Of a stretch of DNA of 34,992 bases, positions 9,123 through 16,693 are shown piece by piece. The stretch is taken from assembly GCA_913043185.1 (NCBI GenBank), contig CAJWMI010000008.1:1-34992 (forward strand), in the 5' to 3' direction. Position numbers and translations under genes: made by a program. The DNA is from an uncultured Fidelibacterota bacterium (GTDB taxonomy: Bacteria; Marinisomatota; Marinisomatia; Marinisomatales; UBA1611). A model generated the notes under the pieces. That model ran no database searches. It saw only the letters and a program-made list of their open reading frames with translations, and was not told where the DNA came from. How positions within the stretch are numbered: position 1 is the first letter of the stretch; each line of letters opens with the position of its first letter.

Positions 9123-9214
9123 AAAATGATCATAATCATTAAATATTCGCGCCTTTAAATTAATCTTTTTTTTTATCCATAGACAAATTAGTTAAATGAG
9201 TATTAGACATTATC
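9123..9214. promoter_or_regulatory. Divergent intergenic region between aconitase and PorU-like genes
   Basis: These 92 bases are the only place where the leftward and rightward transcription units part, so they should hold both promoters. On the minus strand TTGTCT, 17 bases, TTAATT is a possible aconitase promoter. A run of nine T (9166-9174) and the palindrome ATGATCAT (9126-9133), immediately upstream of the aconitase ATG, are visible. No promoter can be assigned firmly on the plus strand. Confidence 0.4.
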
Positions 9215-12200
9215 TTGTATAACAATATTAAATACATCATTACAGCATTTTTTTTTATTAACACTTTATATGGTAAGACTGATATAAAAATATTAAATAG
9301 CACAGAAGAAACTTTATATATTGAAATAGAAATAGATGCGATAACGGCAGCAGATCTCTATCCTAAAAGTATCTTTATTGGCCTTCCAAATAGAATCTTG
9401 CCGGAAACTGAAATTATATACAAAGAAGAGTCTCCAATTCCTTTTAAATCAGAACAATCAAATTCATCTATTTTTTCTTGGACTAATATTCAAAAACTAA
9501 AAAATCTAAATACAGCAGTCTTAAAAATTGATCCCAAAAGTAGTAACAATTCATATTTTAATATATTACGTATCAAAATGTATTTTCGAGAAAGCAATCA
9601 GAAACACAGATTAGCTAAGAAAAATGAATCAATAATCCTATCCAATAAAATTATTAATTGGGATATAGCTAAAAGATGGATCATAAATAATAAAAGAAAG
9701 GTCGCCAGAGTGACAGAGCAGCCATCAGGTAAGTGGATAAGCTTTCAAGTGTATGAAGATGGTATATACACAATCAGCTCTAGCTTGTTAAAAAATACTG
9801 TCGATGATATTGACAACCACGATCCTAGGGCTTTGATGCTATTTATGTCATCGGCTTTGGGAAGAGCTATGACACAAGATACGGATATACCAGTATCTGA
9901 TAATTTGATTGAAGTCCCTATAGCATTTGAAGGGGAGTCAGATGGAATTTTTGATGATGAGGATAAAATAATATTCTACGGAAGGGGGCACTCTGGGTTT
10001 GATATTGCTGGTGATGTCGTAGAGTGGAAACAAAACCTTTATTTTAATTCAAATAAGTGCTGGATATTATTACCAGATGATCATTCACTAAGAGGAAAAA
10101 GGATACAACAATCCTTAGAACCGGAGGAAATAAGTCTTACTCTGGATTACGGTCTATCCTACTACCATTATGAATTAGATCTTGTTAATCCAGAATTATC
10201 TGGCCTTAATTGGTTCGGCGCCCAAATTGCTTCCGGAAGTTCTCAAGTAATATCAACAAATAGTCCACATGCCAAAGAAAATGTTGATGGAATAATAGAG
10301 TTAAAACTCAAAGGACATTCAACGAATGGTTCGATAAACACATATCATAGTATTGATTTACATGCTAATGGACCAAATATAAATAAAATTGGCAACACTG
10401 TATCATGGTCTGGAAATGGTACTAGAATAATCTCAGGGTCTATTCAGGGTGAGAATCTTAATCAAAGCAGTAATTCATTTTTTATTCAAAATAATAGTAC
10501 GGATAACAATTCATCACCATATATTGACTACTTAAAAATTAAATATGGTAGAAAACTAATATTTGATTCCAATACGATAGAGTTTTTTTCACCCATTAAA
10601 GGAGCTAACATCAGGTTTAATTTTGATCCATCTTTACCAGAAAATGTATTGGCCTTAGATATTACAAATCCTGCTGAACCAGAGCAACTTTCTATTATAG
10701 AAGACCAAAAAATCGAGGTCGCCCTGAACAATAACAATTTAAGTAGGTTTATTATTGTTGATAAAAATAACTTGCCAAACATAAACGAAATTGAATATAA
10801 TTCTGGAATCGTTTTTAATAGCTTAAGAAATGAAAATATTACTGCGGATTACATAATAATTGGACCAGAGAATTATTTTAATGCTGCCCAACCTATCTTA
10901 GATCTAAGAAACCCATCGATATATGCATCATTAGAAAATATTTATAGGGAATTTTCAGCTGGAAATGAAGATCCGATGGCAATAAGATCTTTTTTACAAT
11001 GGACACAAGAAAATTGGACGGATCCGCCTATACATTTACTTCTACTTGGTGATGCAGGTTATGATTATCGTAATATTAGCGGTGAGTCTAGTATAGTTGT
11101 CCCTACAATACAGGTGCAGTCTTATATTAGCTACCCATCTGATGACCGCTTGGCTACTATTTATGGCAGTCTACCAGAATTAAGCATAGGAAGATACCCC
11201 GCTAAAAACATCAATGAAGTAGAAAATTTTTCGGATAAGATTGTCTTTATTGAATCCAAATCAAATTTTGGATCTTGGAGACAAAAAGTAACCCTAGTAG
11301 CTGATGATGCGGCTAGGCCTGAACCAAATCACGGCGGTATTGCTACGGGCAAAAGTCATACACTTAATTCAGAGACAATTGCGAATTTGATACCTTCAAA
11401 AATAAATGTTGAGAAAATTTACATGTTAGAATACCCTGAGGTAAGCGATGCTTCAGCTTATGGCGTGGTGAAACCCGATGCAACTGAAGCAGTTTTTAGT
11501 GCTCTAACTAGCGGCACAGCGATAATAAATTATATAGGCCATGGCTCTGCTTTTCAATTAGCACAGGAAAAATTATTATATCTTAATCGAGGAGATATTG
11601 ATAAAATAAAAACAAATAATAGAATGCCTCTATGGATTGTAGGTACTTGCTCTTTTGGACATTTTGATGATCCAATAGCAGAATCATTTGGTGAAGAACT
11701 AATCCGATATCCCATGGATGCAGCAGCTGCAGTTATCTCAACCTGCCGCCCTATAACAGTAACAGGCAATGAAAGATATACTCAAGAAATTTTTGAGATC
11801 ATATTTAACAATAATCAAGTTTCAGAGCTAGATATTGGAATTATATTGCAATCAATAAAAAATGGATCGAGTGAGAGTGAATATTTTCATCTATTTGGTG
11901 ATCCAGCAATGAAAATTTCAATACCACATAAATCATTTAGTACAATAGATATTGATCCAGATACTCTATCAACACTTAGTAGCGCCACAGTAAATATAAA
12001 TCAAAATTTGATAAATGATAATGTTAATGGAATCATTATACTTAAGGATGCAAATAGACAGGTAACTAGAACATATAATATCGCATCTACAGAACAAAAT
12101 ATAACCTACACACTCCCTGGGCCTACCTTGTTCAGAGGTAATTTTAATTTTTCCGGCTCAAACTCATCAGTCCAGCTACGAGTTCCAGAAGACATATCAT

Positions 12201-12940
12201 ACTCAAGCTCACCAGCAAGAGTATTAGTTTATCTACACAATGATGAGACGGATGCTATCAGTGAAATTAATCCAGTACAATTAGTTGGTGGAGAAGCTTC
12301 ATTAGATATAAATGGACCAATAATAGAAATTAAAACAGAGAATGGAAGAATCCTAAGAGATGGAGACCACAAAGAGATAAATGAAGGCCTAGTATTGAGT
12401 CTGTCTGATCCGTTAGGAATTAATCTAACTAAGGAGCTCGGACATTCAATAATCCTTGATAACCTTCTAACAGATGTATCAATAGACATCACTGATGATT
12501 TTTTTTATAATAACAATAGTATAACAACTGGAGAAATCAAAATAAAGGATTTCGGGGATTCAGATATTAATATTAGAGTCAGCGCATGGGATAATGCAAA
12601 TAATCCATCTGAAAGACAAATATATATTTATTCAACTGATAATAAAGAGCTCAGAATATATAATATATTTAATTTCCCAAACCCATTTAGCGAAAAAACA
12701 AAATTCACTTTTGAGCTTTCATCTTCTGCAAAAGTCAGTATTAATATATATACTATTGGTGGTAAAAAAATTAAACAACTAAAAAGCAAGAGTTTATCAA
12801 ATGGGTTTAATTCTATTGAATGGGATGGTAGAAACGAGTTTGGTAGAATTCTTGCAAACGGCGTATATATATACAAGATTAATGCAGAGAATAATATGGG
12901 TAAAATTTCGTACATTGGAAGATGTGCAATATTTAAATAG
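9215..12940 (+). CDS. porU: PorU-like type IX secretion sortase/gingipain-family (C25) protein with C-terminal sorting domain
   Basis: 1,241 residues. A signal peptide (about 1-20, hydrophobic IIT-AFFFINTLYG) is followed by a long beta-rich region and a C25 protease domain (about 540-890). The catalytic pair appears as H776 in NYIGHGSAF and C812 in VGTCSFGHFDDP. Upstream within the domain are the VPTIQVQSYISYPSDDRLA and LPELSIGRYPA motifs that recur in PorU. The last 90 residues, starting near FNFPNPF and containing GxNSIEWDGRN and GVYIYKI, form a FlgD-like type IX secretion C-terminal domain. In Porphyromonas gingivalis PorU cleaves such domains from cargo and attaches it to anionic lipopolysaccharide at the outer surface. 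The start is TTG: the frame is closed by TGA 15 bases upstream and no ATG precedes the signal peptide. A non-sortase C25 surface protease is the alternative. Confidence 0.75.
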   Translation: MYNNIKYIITAFFFINTLYGKTDIKILNSTEETLYIEIEIDAITAADLYPKSIFIGLPNRILPETEIIYKEESPIPFKSEQSNSSIFSWTNIQKLKNLNTAVLKIDPKSSNNSYFNILRIKMYFRESNQKHRLAKKNESIILSNKIINWDIAKRWIINNKRKVARVTEQPSGKWISFQVYEDGIYTISSSLLKNTVDDIDNHDPRALMLFMSSALGRAMTQDTDIPVSDNLIEVPIAFEGESDGIFDDEDKIIFYGRGHSGFDIAGDVVEWKQNLYFNSNKCWILLPDDHSLRGKRIQQSLEPEEISLTLDYGLSYYHYELDLVNPELSGLNWFGAQIASGSSQVISTNSPHAKENVDGIIELKLKGHSTNGSINTYHSIDLHANGPNINKIGNTVSWSGNGTRIISGSIQGENLNQSSNSFFIQNNSTDNNSSPYIDYLKIKYGRKLIFDSNTIEFFSPIKGANIRFNFDPSLPENVLALDITNPAEPEQLSIIEDQKIEVALNNNNLSRFIIVDKNNLPNINEIEYNSGIVFNSLRNENITADYIIIGPENYFNAAQPILDLRNPSIYASLENIYREFSAGNEDPMAIRSFLQWTQENWTDPPIHLLLLGDAGYDYRNISGESSIVVPTIQVQSYISYPSDDRLATIYGSLPELSIGRYPAKNINEVENFSDKIVFIESKSNFGSWRQKVTLVADDAARPEPNHGGIATGKSHTLNSETIANLIPSKINVEKIYMLEYPEVSDASAYGVVKPDATEAVFSALTSGTAIINYIGHGSAFQLAQEKLLYLNRGDIDKIKTNNRMPLWIVGTCSFGHFDDPIAESFGEELIRYPMDAAAAVISTCRPITVTGNERYTQEIFEIIFNNNQVSELDIGIILQSIKNGSSESEYFHLFGDPAMKISIPHKSFSTIDIDPDTLSTLSSATVNINQNLINDNVNGIIILKDANRQVTRTYNIASTEQNITYTLPGPTLFRGNFNFSGSNSSVQLRVPEDISYSSSPARVLVYLHNDETDAISEINPVQLVGGEASLDINGPIIEIKTENGRILRDGDHKEINEGLVLSLSDPLGINLTKELGHSIILDNLLTDVSIDITDDFFYNNNSITTGEIKIKDFGDSDINIRVSAWDNANNPSERQIYIYSTDNKELRIYNIFNFPNPFSEKTKFTFELSSSAKVSINIYTIGGKKIKQLKSKSLSNGFNSIEWDGRNEFGRILANGVYIYKINAENNMGKISYIGRCAIFK

Positions 12941-12955
12941 AAAGACCAGCTATTC

Positions 12956-13531
12956 ATGTCTTCATCATCGGTAATTCTTGCATCAAAATCACCTCGAAGA
13001 GAAAATATTTTAAAACAAATCGGAATAGATTTTGAAATTATCCCTAGTAACATTTGTGAAAACGCTGAGCTCAATCTAAACCCAAGAAAATTTGTTCAAT
13101 ATTGGAGTGGGAAAAAAGCAAAAGTAATTTCAAAAAAAAATAAAGATAAAATAGTAATCGGCGCTGATACAATTGTTTACTTTAAAGGAAAGATTATAGG
13201 TAAACCAAAGGATAAAGAAGAAAGCTACAAAATGTTAAACAATCTATCAGGTAAAACACATAAGGTTTTTACAGGTGTATCAATTGTTTATGAAGAAAAA
13301 AATATTTTAAGAACCTTCTGCCAGATGACAAAAGTAACTGTTAGAGATATTCCAAAAAATGACATATTATATTATATTGATAATTATTACACCTTAGATA
13401 AGGCAGGTAGCTATGGGATACAAGATTGGTTCTCAATTTGGATAAAAAAAATAGATGGATGTTACTATAATGTTATGGGACTGCCTTTATCAAAATTCTA
13501 TAAGAACTATCTTTTAGTAAAAAATAATTAA
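12956..13531 (+). CDS. maf: Maf-family nucleoside triphosphate pyrophosphatase
   Basis: 191 residues. It carries the N-terminal ILASKSPRR signature (7-15), then GADTIVYFKGKIIGKP, LSGKTHKVFTGV and the C-terminal GSYGIQDWFSIWIKKIDGCY, matching Maf. The family hydrolyses canonical and modified nucleotides to monophosphates. The lysine and glutamine (IGKP, GIQD) fit the dTTP/UTP-type (YhdE) branch, though subfamily specificity cannot be settled by eye. Overexpressed Maf blocks septation in Bacillus, and the gene is often near rod-shape or division loci, as here. It begins 15 bases after the PorU-like stop and its stop codon abuts the next ATG, so the genes are probably co-transcribed. The start is ATG with only a weak purine stretch upstream. 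Confidence 0.9.
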   Translation: MSSSSVILASKSPRRENILKQIGIDFEIIPSNICENAELNLNPRKFVQYWSGKKAKVISKKNKDKIVIGADTIVYFKGKIIGKPKDKEESYKMLNNLSGKTHKVFTGVSIVYEEKNILRTFCQMTKVTVRDIPKNDILYYIDNYYTLDKAGSYGIQDWFSIWIKKIDGCYYNVMGLPLSKFYKNYLLVKNN

Positions 13532-13951
13532 ATGATAAAAATAAACGACAATCTAAGTATTAGTAGTAAAGAGATTAACTTCAAAATGACTAAATCATCT
13601 GGTCCAGGAGGTCAAAATATTAATAAAAATTCCACAGCAGTTACTCTTGAATTCGATATTCTAAATAGTATATCATTACCAAAAAAAATAAAACAAATAC
13701 TTTTTGATACATCGCATTCATACTTAACCAAAACAGGGAAAATAATTATTAAAGCAAATAATTATAAATCACAACATAAAAATAAAACCGAGGCAGTATC
13801 GAGATTTATTACATATTTTAACAATGTATTAATGATTAAAAAGAAAAGAATAGATACAAAACCAACAAAGTCATCAATTGAAAAAAGATTAAATGAAAAA
13901 AGAAAAAAAAGTTTAAAAAAAAGTTTAAGAAAAAAACCTAAATATGAATAA
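13532..13951 (+). CDS. arfB: Stand-alone release-factor-like peptidyl-tRNA hydrolase (ArfB/YaeJ type)
   Basis: 139 residues. It has the GGQ catalytic loop at 26-28 in KSSGPGGQNINKNST, the pattern of class I release-factor domain 3, but no codon-recognition domains. A basic tail rich in lysine and arginine (about 105-139) ends the protein. ArfB/YaeJ inserts such a tail into the empty mRNA channel of stalled ribosomes and hydrolyses the stuck peptidyl-tRNA, rescuing non-stop complexes. Its ATG follows the maf stop with no spacing, indicating coupling. The tail is encoded by near-pure A tracts (13881-13938) with a repeat of AAAAAAAAGTTTAA, so replication or transcription slippage could alter it. 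Full-length prfA/prfB, or the related prfH, are excluded by size. Confidence 0.82.
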   Translation: MIKINDNLSISSKEINFKMTKSSGPGGQNINKNSTAVTLEFDILNSISLPKKIKQILFDTSHSYLTKTGKIIIKANNYKSQHKNKTEAVSRFITYFNNVLMIKKKRIDTKPTKSSIEKRLNEKRKKSLKKSLRKKPKYE

Positions 13952-13990
13952 TGCTAAACTTGCTCTAGTGAAGAATAAATCAGACTGTTA

Positions 13991-14004
13991 AATTCGCACG
14001 AATT
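13991..14004. promoter_or_regulatory. Short perfect inverted repeat before the RodZ-like gene
   Basis: AATTCG and CGAATT flank a CA spacer, ending five bases before the ATG at 14010. It could be a small operator or a hairpin affecting initiation; no Shine-Dalgarno sequence is seen there. Six-base arms are short enough to arise by chance. Confidence 0.25.
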
Positions 14005-14009
14005 ATTAT

Positions 14010-14840
14010 ATGGCACAATTTTATAAAGAGTTGCGAGAGCTTAGGCTTTCAAAAGAAATAAGCTTAGAAGAGCTAGAAACAAGAACAAAAATAAATATAA
14101 AATATCTTAGTGCTATTGAAGAAGGTAATTTTGAAATACTACCCGTCCCGTATCTTAGGCTCTTTCTAAGAGCTTATGCAATTGAAATCGGCGGTGACTC
14201 TGATCGTTCCCTTGAACAACTTGATTCATTTATTGGTCATGCAAAACCTAAAATAATACCGTCAAAAAATGATGATGATACTATAGAAGATAACGTCAGA
14301 CTTGAAAAAATAAATATAGGTACCCTATTTTCAGATTCAAGCCTTAAACTGCGGAAAGATATAATCACTGTTTCGATACTCTCTATTTTCTTTATTTTTT
14401 CAATTATTATAATAAAAAAGATATTTTCAAACGAGGTGGATTATTCAGAAACGCTGCTAGAACAAAAAGCTATTAGAGAGACAGAATTAATTACTGAAGA
14501 AAAGTTAATAACGAATTATACTGAAGATAAATTTATTGAAGAATCTTTATCAGTTGATCCTCCCTTCTTTTTGACGCTTTTGTCAGGCAGTGACATAGGC
14601 ATAAGCATAGAACAGGACACACTTGAATCTTATGTAAAATATCTTAATCCTGGGACAGAACTAAATCTTGAGGGTTTTATATCTGAAGCTGAATTATTAT
14701 TCACCAGTACAAATAAACTTAGAATACGCTTAAATGGAATAGAACTCAGTCCTATAAAAAATTATCTTCATCCTTTAAGATTAATTATTAAATCTTCTCC
14801 TCCAAGTTTTACCGCAAGGCTATATAAGCCTCTTAACTAA
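14010..14840 (+). CDS. rodZ: RodZ-like helix-turn-helix membrane protein
   Basis: 276 residues. An N-terminal Cro/C1-type helix-turn-helix (about 5-62, with ISLEELETRTKINIKYLSAI and PVPYLRLFLRAYA) is the HTH_25 variant found in RodZ. A linker, one transmembrane helix (about 117-139) and a C-terminal periplasmic beta domain (about 180-270, DUF4115-like, including LNPGTELNLEGFISEAELLF) follow. In E. coli RodZ's HTH binds MreB rather than DNA and couples the cytoskeleton to wall synthesis. The gene lies alone between arfB (58 bases) and mraZ (169 bases), so it immediately precedes the division cluster. No mreB is in this window. It could also act as a true regulator, but the architecture is classic RodZ. 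Confidence 0.82.
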   Translation: MAQFYKELRELRLSKEISLEELETRTKINIKYLSAIEEGNFEILPVPYLRLFLRAYAIEIGGDSDRSLEQLDSFIGHAKPKIIPSKNDDDTIEDNVRLEKINIGTLFSDSSLKLRKDIITVSILSIFFIFSIIIIKKIFSNEVDYSETLLEQKAIRETELITEEKLITNYTEDKFIEESLSVDPPFFLTLLSGSDIGISIEQDTLESYVKYLNPGTELNLEGFISEAELLFTSTNKLRIRLNGIELSPIKNYLHPLRLIIKSSPPSFTARLYKPLN

Positions 14841-14849
14841 AAAGTTCTC

Positions 14850-14866
14850 AATAAATTTAATTTATT
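14850..14866. repeat. AT-rich dyad just downstream of the RodZ-like gene
   Basis: AATAAATT, one base, AATTTATT is a perfect dyad ten bases after the rodZ-like stop. It has no G or C and no following T tract, so it may be incidental or a weak terminator. Confidence 0.25.
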
Positions 14867-14921
14867 ATAAAACAATCCGTTTTTGAGCGAATGGATAATA
14901 ATCTGGTTTTATCAATTACCC

Positions 14922-14948
14922 TATATATCAAATATTTATTGATATATA
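14922..14948. repeat. Perfect inverted repeat upstream of mraZ
   Basis: TATATATCAA (14922-14931) and TTGATATATA (14939-14948) are perfect ten-base arms around a seven-base spacer. The right arm contains TTGATA, which is placed correctly to be the -35 box of a candidate mraZ promoter. It could be a regulator-binding site or an extruding AT-rich element. It is too AT-rich to be a standard terminator for the gene before it. Confidence 0.5.
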
Positions 14949-14967
14949 TTCCCTAAATATTTAAGAT
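14939..14967 (+). promoter_or_regulatory. Candidate mraZ promoter P1
   Basis: TTGATA (14939-14944), 17 bases, TAAGAT (14962-14967). Predicted initiation near 14974 would give a leader of about 35 bases and place the MraZ-box-like repeats across the -10 and start site, the right place for autorepression. Confidence 0.45.
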
Positions 14968-14985
14968 TGTGGTGAATTATGGGTA
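14966..14985 (+). promoter_or_regulatory. mraZ: Two tandem MraZ-box-like repeats
   Basis: ATTGTGGTGA and ATTATGGGTA are two adjacent ten-base direct repeats with TGGTG and TGGGT cores five bases apart. MraZ of E. coli and mycoplasmas binds tandem TGGG-type cores at ten-base pitch upstream of its own gene. The position, 25-44 bases upstream of the mraZ ATG, and the spacing both fit. Only two copies are recognisable, where three or more are usual. Confidence 0.55.
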
Positions 14986-14993
14986 ATAATCCC

Positions 14994-14999
14994 TATAAT
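14994..14999 (+). promoter_or_regulatory. Perfect -10 hexamer close to the mraZ start (candidate P2)
   Basis: TATAAT lies ten bases before the mraZ ATG. If used, transcription would begin around 15006-15007 and the mRNA would be nearly leaderless, in line with the lack of a Shine-Dalgarno sequence. No good -35 is present at 17 bases (GGTGAA); TGGTGA at 18 is poor. Confidence 0.35.
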
Positions 15000-15009
15000 T
15001 CATTACATC

Positions 15010-15474
15010 ATGACGTTAAGTACAAATACTTTTACAGGCGAGTATCGATACTCGCTAGATACAAAAGGCAGGATTAATATTCCTGCTAAGTTCAGACAAT
15101 CTCTGTCAAATGACAATCAAAATACCTTTATAGCCACAAGAGGGCAAGACCCATGTATATGGATATACCCACTAATAGAATGGAAAAAAATTGAAGATGA
15201 GCTAAGAAAACTATCATCTGTATCAGGTATCCATAGAACTTTTGTTAGGCAGATCGCTAGATCTGCTACCCCTTCCACGTACGATAAGCAGGGACGGATT
15301 ATGATTAGTCCGTCCCTGATATCCTATTCCAGCCTGAATAAGGAGACATTAATTATTGGTATGATAAATAAAATTGAAATCTGGAACCCAGATATATTAG
15401 AGGAAGTTGATAAAAAGAATATAAATAAGGATCCAAATGAGTTCAACGCTTTATCAGATAAGATTGTGTTATAA
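15010..15474 (+). CDS. mraZ: Transcriptional regulator MraZ
   Basis: 154 residues with two AbrB-like half-domains. The repeated DxxGR motif is present in both: D17-T-K-G-R21 in YSLDTKGRINIPAKFR and D92-K-Q-G-R96 in STYDKQGRIMIS. MraZ forms ring-shaped oligomers that bind direct repeats upstream of its own gene and repress the dcw cluster. The N-terminus carries about seven residues before the usual FxGEY start; no other start codon exists between, so the ATG at 15010 stands. There is no Shine-Dalgarno sequence. The gene is first in the cluster and its stop overlaps the rsmH ATG by one base (TAATG). The two box-like repeats just upstream support autoregulation. Confidence 0.95.
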   Translation: MTLSTNTFTGEYRYSLDTKGRINIPAKFRQSLSNDNQNTFIATRGQDPCIWIYPLIEWKKIEDELRKLSSVSGIHRTFVRQIARSATPSTYDKQGRIMISPSLISYSSLNKETLIIGMINKIEIWNPDILEEVDKKNINKDPNEFNALSDKIVL

Positions 15475-16367
15475 TGGCAGATACATCTGCACAGAGTCCA
15501 TCAATTCATATCCCGGTAATGCCAGAAGAAGTTATCTCCTTTTTAGATATTCAGGAAAATGGAATATATGTGGATGGTACATGCGGGTTAGGCGGGCACT
15601 CAAAGCTTATTCTAAACGAACTTTCTTCAGATGGGTTTCTAATAAGTATCGATATCGATCGAAATGCAATAGAATTATGTAAAAATACGATTGATCAAAA
15701 AAGTTCAGGATTTCATATTGAAAAAAACTCTTACTCAAGTCTACCAAATATATTGGAAGATCTAGGTATCGACAAGGTGAATGGAATTTTATTAGATCTA
15801 GGACTTTCATCAATGCAACTTGCTTCTAATGATAGAGGCTTCAGCTTTACAAAAGATTCTTATCTTGATATGCGATTTGATCAATCAAATCCTATAAAAG
15901 CTGCAGACTTAATAAATAAGTCTAATGAATCTGAGTTAGCAGATATAATTTATCACTATGGTGAAGAAAGACGTTCCCGTGCCATAGCAAAAAAACTAAT
16001 TCAAGCAGCACCAATCACTAATGTGCAAGACTTGGTAGCCGCAATCAAAAGTTCTACTCCTCCACAAAGAAGAAATAGAACAATGGCAAGAGTTTTTCAA
16101 GCATTTAGAATTGTTGTAAATAAAGAATTGGAAAAATTATCAGAATTCTTATCAAAATATGCTGACTACCTAGAAAAAGGTGGAAGAATAATAATTATTA
16201 GTTTTCATTCCTTAGAAGATAGACTAGTAAAAAGAAATTTTAGATATTATAGTGAAAAAGGTTATCTAAAAATATTAACCAAAAAACCAGTGGTCGCTAG
16301 CGAGACTGAACGTAATTCTAATAGCAAATCTAGAAGTGCAAAGCTTAGGTGCGCAGAAAAAATATAA
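15474..16367 (+). CDS. rsmH: 16S rRNA (cytosine1402-N4)-methyltransferase RsmH (MraW)
   Basis: 297 residues. It methylates N4 of C1402 in the ribosomal P site using SAM. The N-terminal HIPVMPEEV stretch is followed by the SAM-binding motif VDGTCGLGGHS (33-43), then GILLDLGLSSMQL, DRGFSF, LDMRFD and, near the end, IISFHSLEDRLVKR. All are diagnostic for RsmH. The length is normal. It overlaps mraZ by one base and ftsL by one base at the preferred ftsL start, consistent with coupled translation. Its place as the second gene of the dcw cluster is conserved widely, though it has no direct role in wall synthesis. Confidence 0.96.
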   Translation: MADTSAQSPSIHIPVMPEEVISFLDIQENGIYVDGTCGLGGHSKLILNELSSDGFLISIDIDRNAIELCKNTIDQKSSGFHIEKNSYSSLPNILEDLGIDKVNGILLDLGLSSMQLASNDRGFSFTKDSYLDMRFDQSNPIKAADLINKSNESELADIIYHYGEERRSRAIAKKLIQAAPITNVQDLVAAIKSSTPPQRRNRTMARVFQAFRIVVNKELEKLSEFLSKYADYLEKGGRIIIISFHSLEDRLVKRNFRYYSEKGYLKILTKKPVVASETERNSNSKSRSAKLRCAEKI

Positions 16368-16693
16368 TGAGAAAAAGGACCAGACGATCAGTAAAAAATG
16401 GAAATCTCATCCAAGGTTTCCTGTTTTTCATATTTACAGTTGGTAGCATAGTCTGTCTAATATTTTATCTCTGGGTTTTTAAAGAAATAGATGAATCAAT
16501 TCTGGCAATCGAGATTCAAAAAACTACTGCCAGAGAATTAAAAAATGAAATTGATGAAATAAAAAACAAGATAGAAGAACTCAGTAGGTCAGATGTTATT
16601 ACTGCAAGAGCGAAGAAAGAATTAGGCATGGTTGTAGCTGAGCCAGAGACACTTATTGTTGCAATAAATAAAAATAAGGAAAGCGATCTTTGA
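16367..16693 (+). CDS. ftsL: Cell-division protein FtsL
   Basis: 108 residues from the ATG at 16367. The layout is a basic cytoplasmic N-terminus (MRKRTRRSVKNG), one transmembrane helix (about 15-40), and a periplasmic coiled coil (about 45-85, KNEIDEIKNKIEELSR), which is the FtsL topology. FtsL forms a complex with FtsQ and FtsB that activates FtsWI; sequence conservation is always low, so position between rsmH and ftsI carries much of the call. I chose the ATG because it makes a one-base TAATG overlap with rsmH, as at neighbouring junctions; a GTG at 16349 would add six residues and a 19-base overlap. The 3' end overlaps ftsI by four bases. Confidence 0.85.
   Translation: MRKRTRRSVKNGNLIQGFLFFIFTVGSIVCLIFYLWVFKEIDESILAIEIQKTTARELKNEIDEIKNKIEELSRSDVITARAKKELGMVVAEPETLIVAINKNKESDL

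Noticed and set aside
9166..9174. Run of nine T as an intrinsic terminator
   Set aside because: It lies in a divergent promoter gap with no gene ending into it and no stem before it.
9196..9222. ATG upstream of the PorU-like gene as its true start, implying a frameshift
   Set aside because: From this ATG the frame reads eight residues and stops. The TTG at 9215 gives a complete signal peptide in the right frame, so no frameshift is needed.
12594..13074. Open frames on both strands around the PorU-like/maf junction
   Set aside because: They conflict with the C-terminal sorting domain and with the start of Maf, both of which have clear family motifs; composition is that of shadow frames.
14010..14040. 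TGGCAC near the RodZ-like start as a sigma-54 promoter
   Set aside because: There is no TGC element at the required spacing, and the sequence is inside the coding region.
14850..14866. AT-rich dyad after the RodZ-like gene as a strong terminator
   Set aside because: The arms contain no G or C, the loop is a single base and no T tract follows.
15437..15813. Short frames over the start of rsmH (one on each strand)
   Set aside because: They coincide with the conserved SAM-binding region of RsmH and have no domain of their own.
16349..16366. GTG at 16349 as the start of ftsL
   Set aside because: It would overlap rsmH by 19 bases; the ATG at 16367 gives the one-base overlap seen at other junctions and a sensible basic N-terminus.
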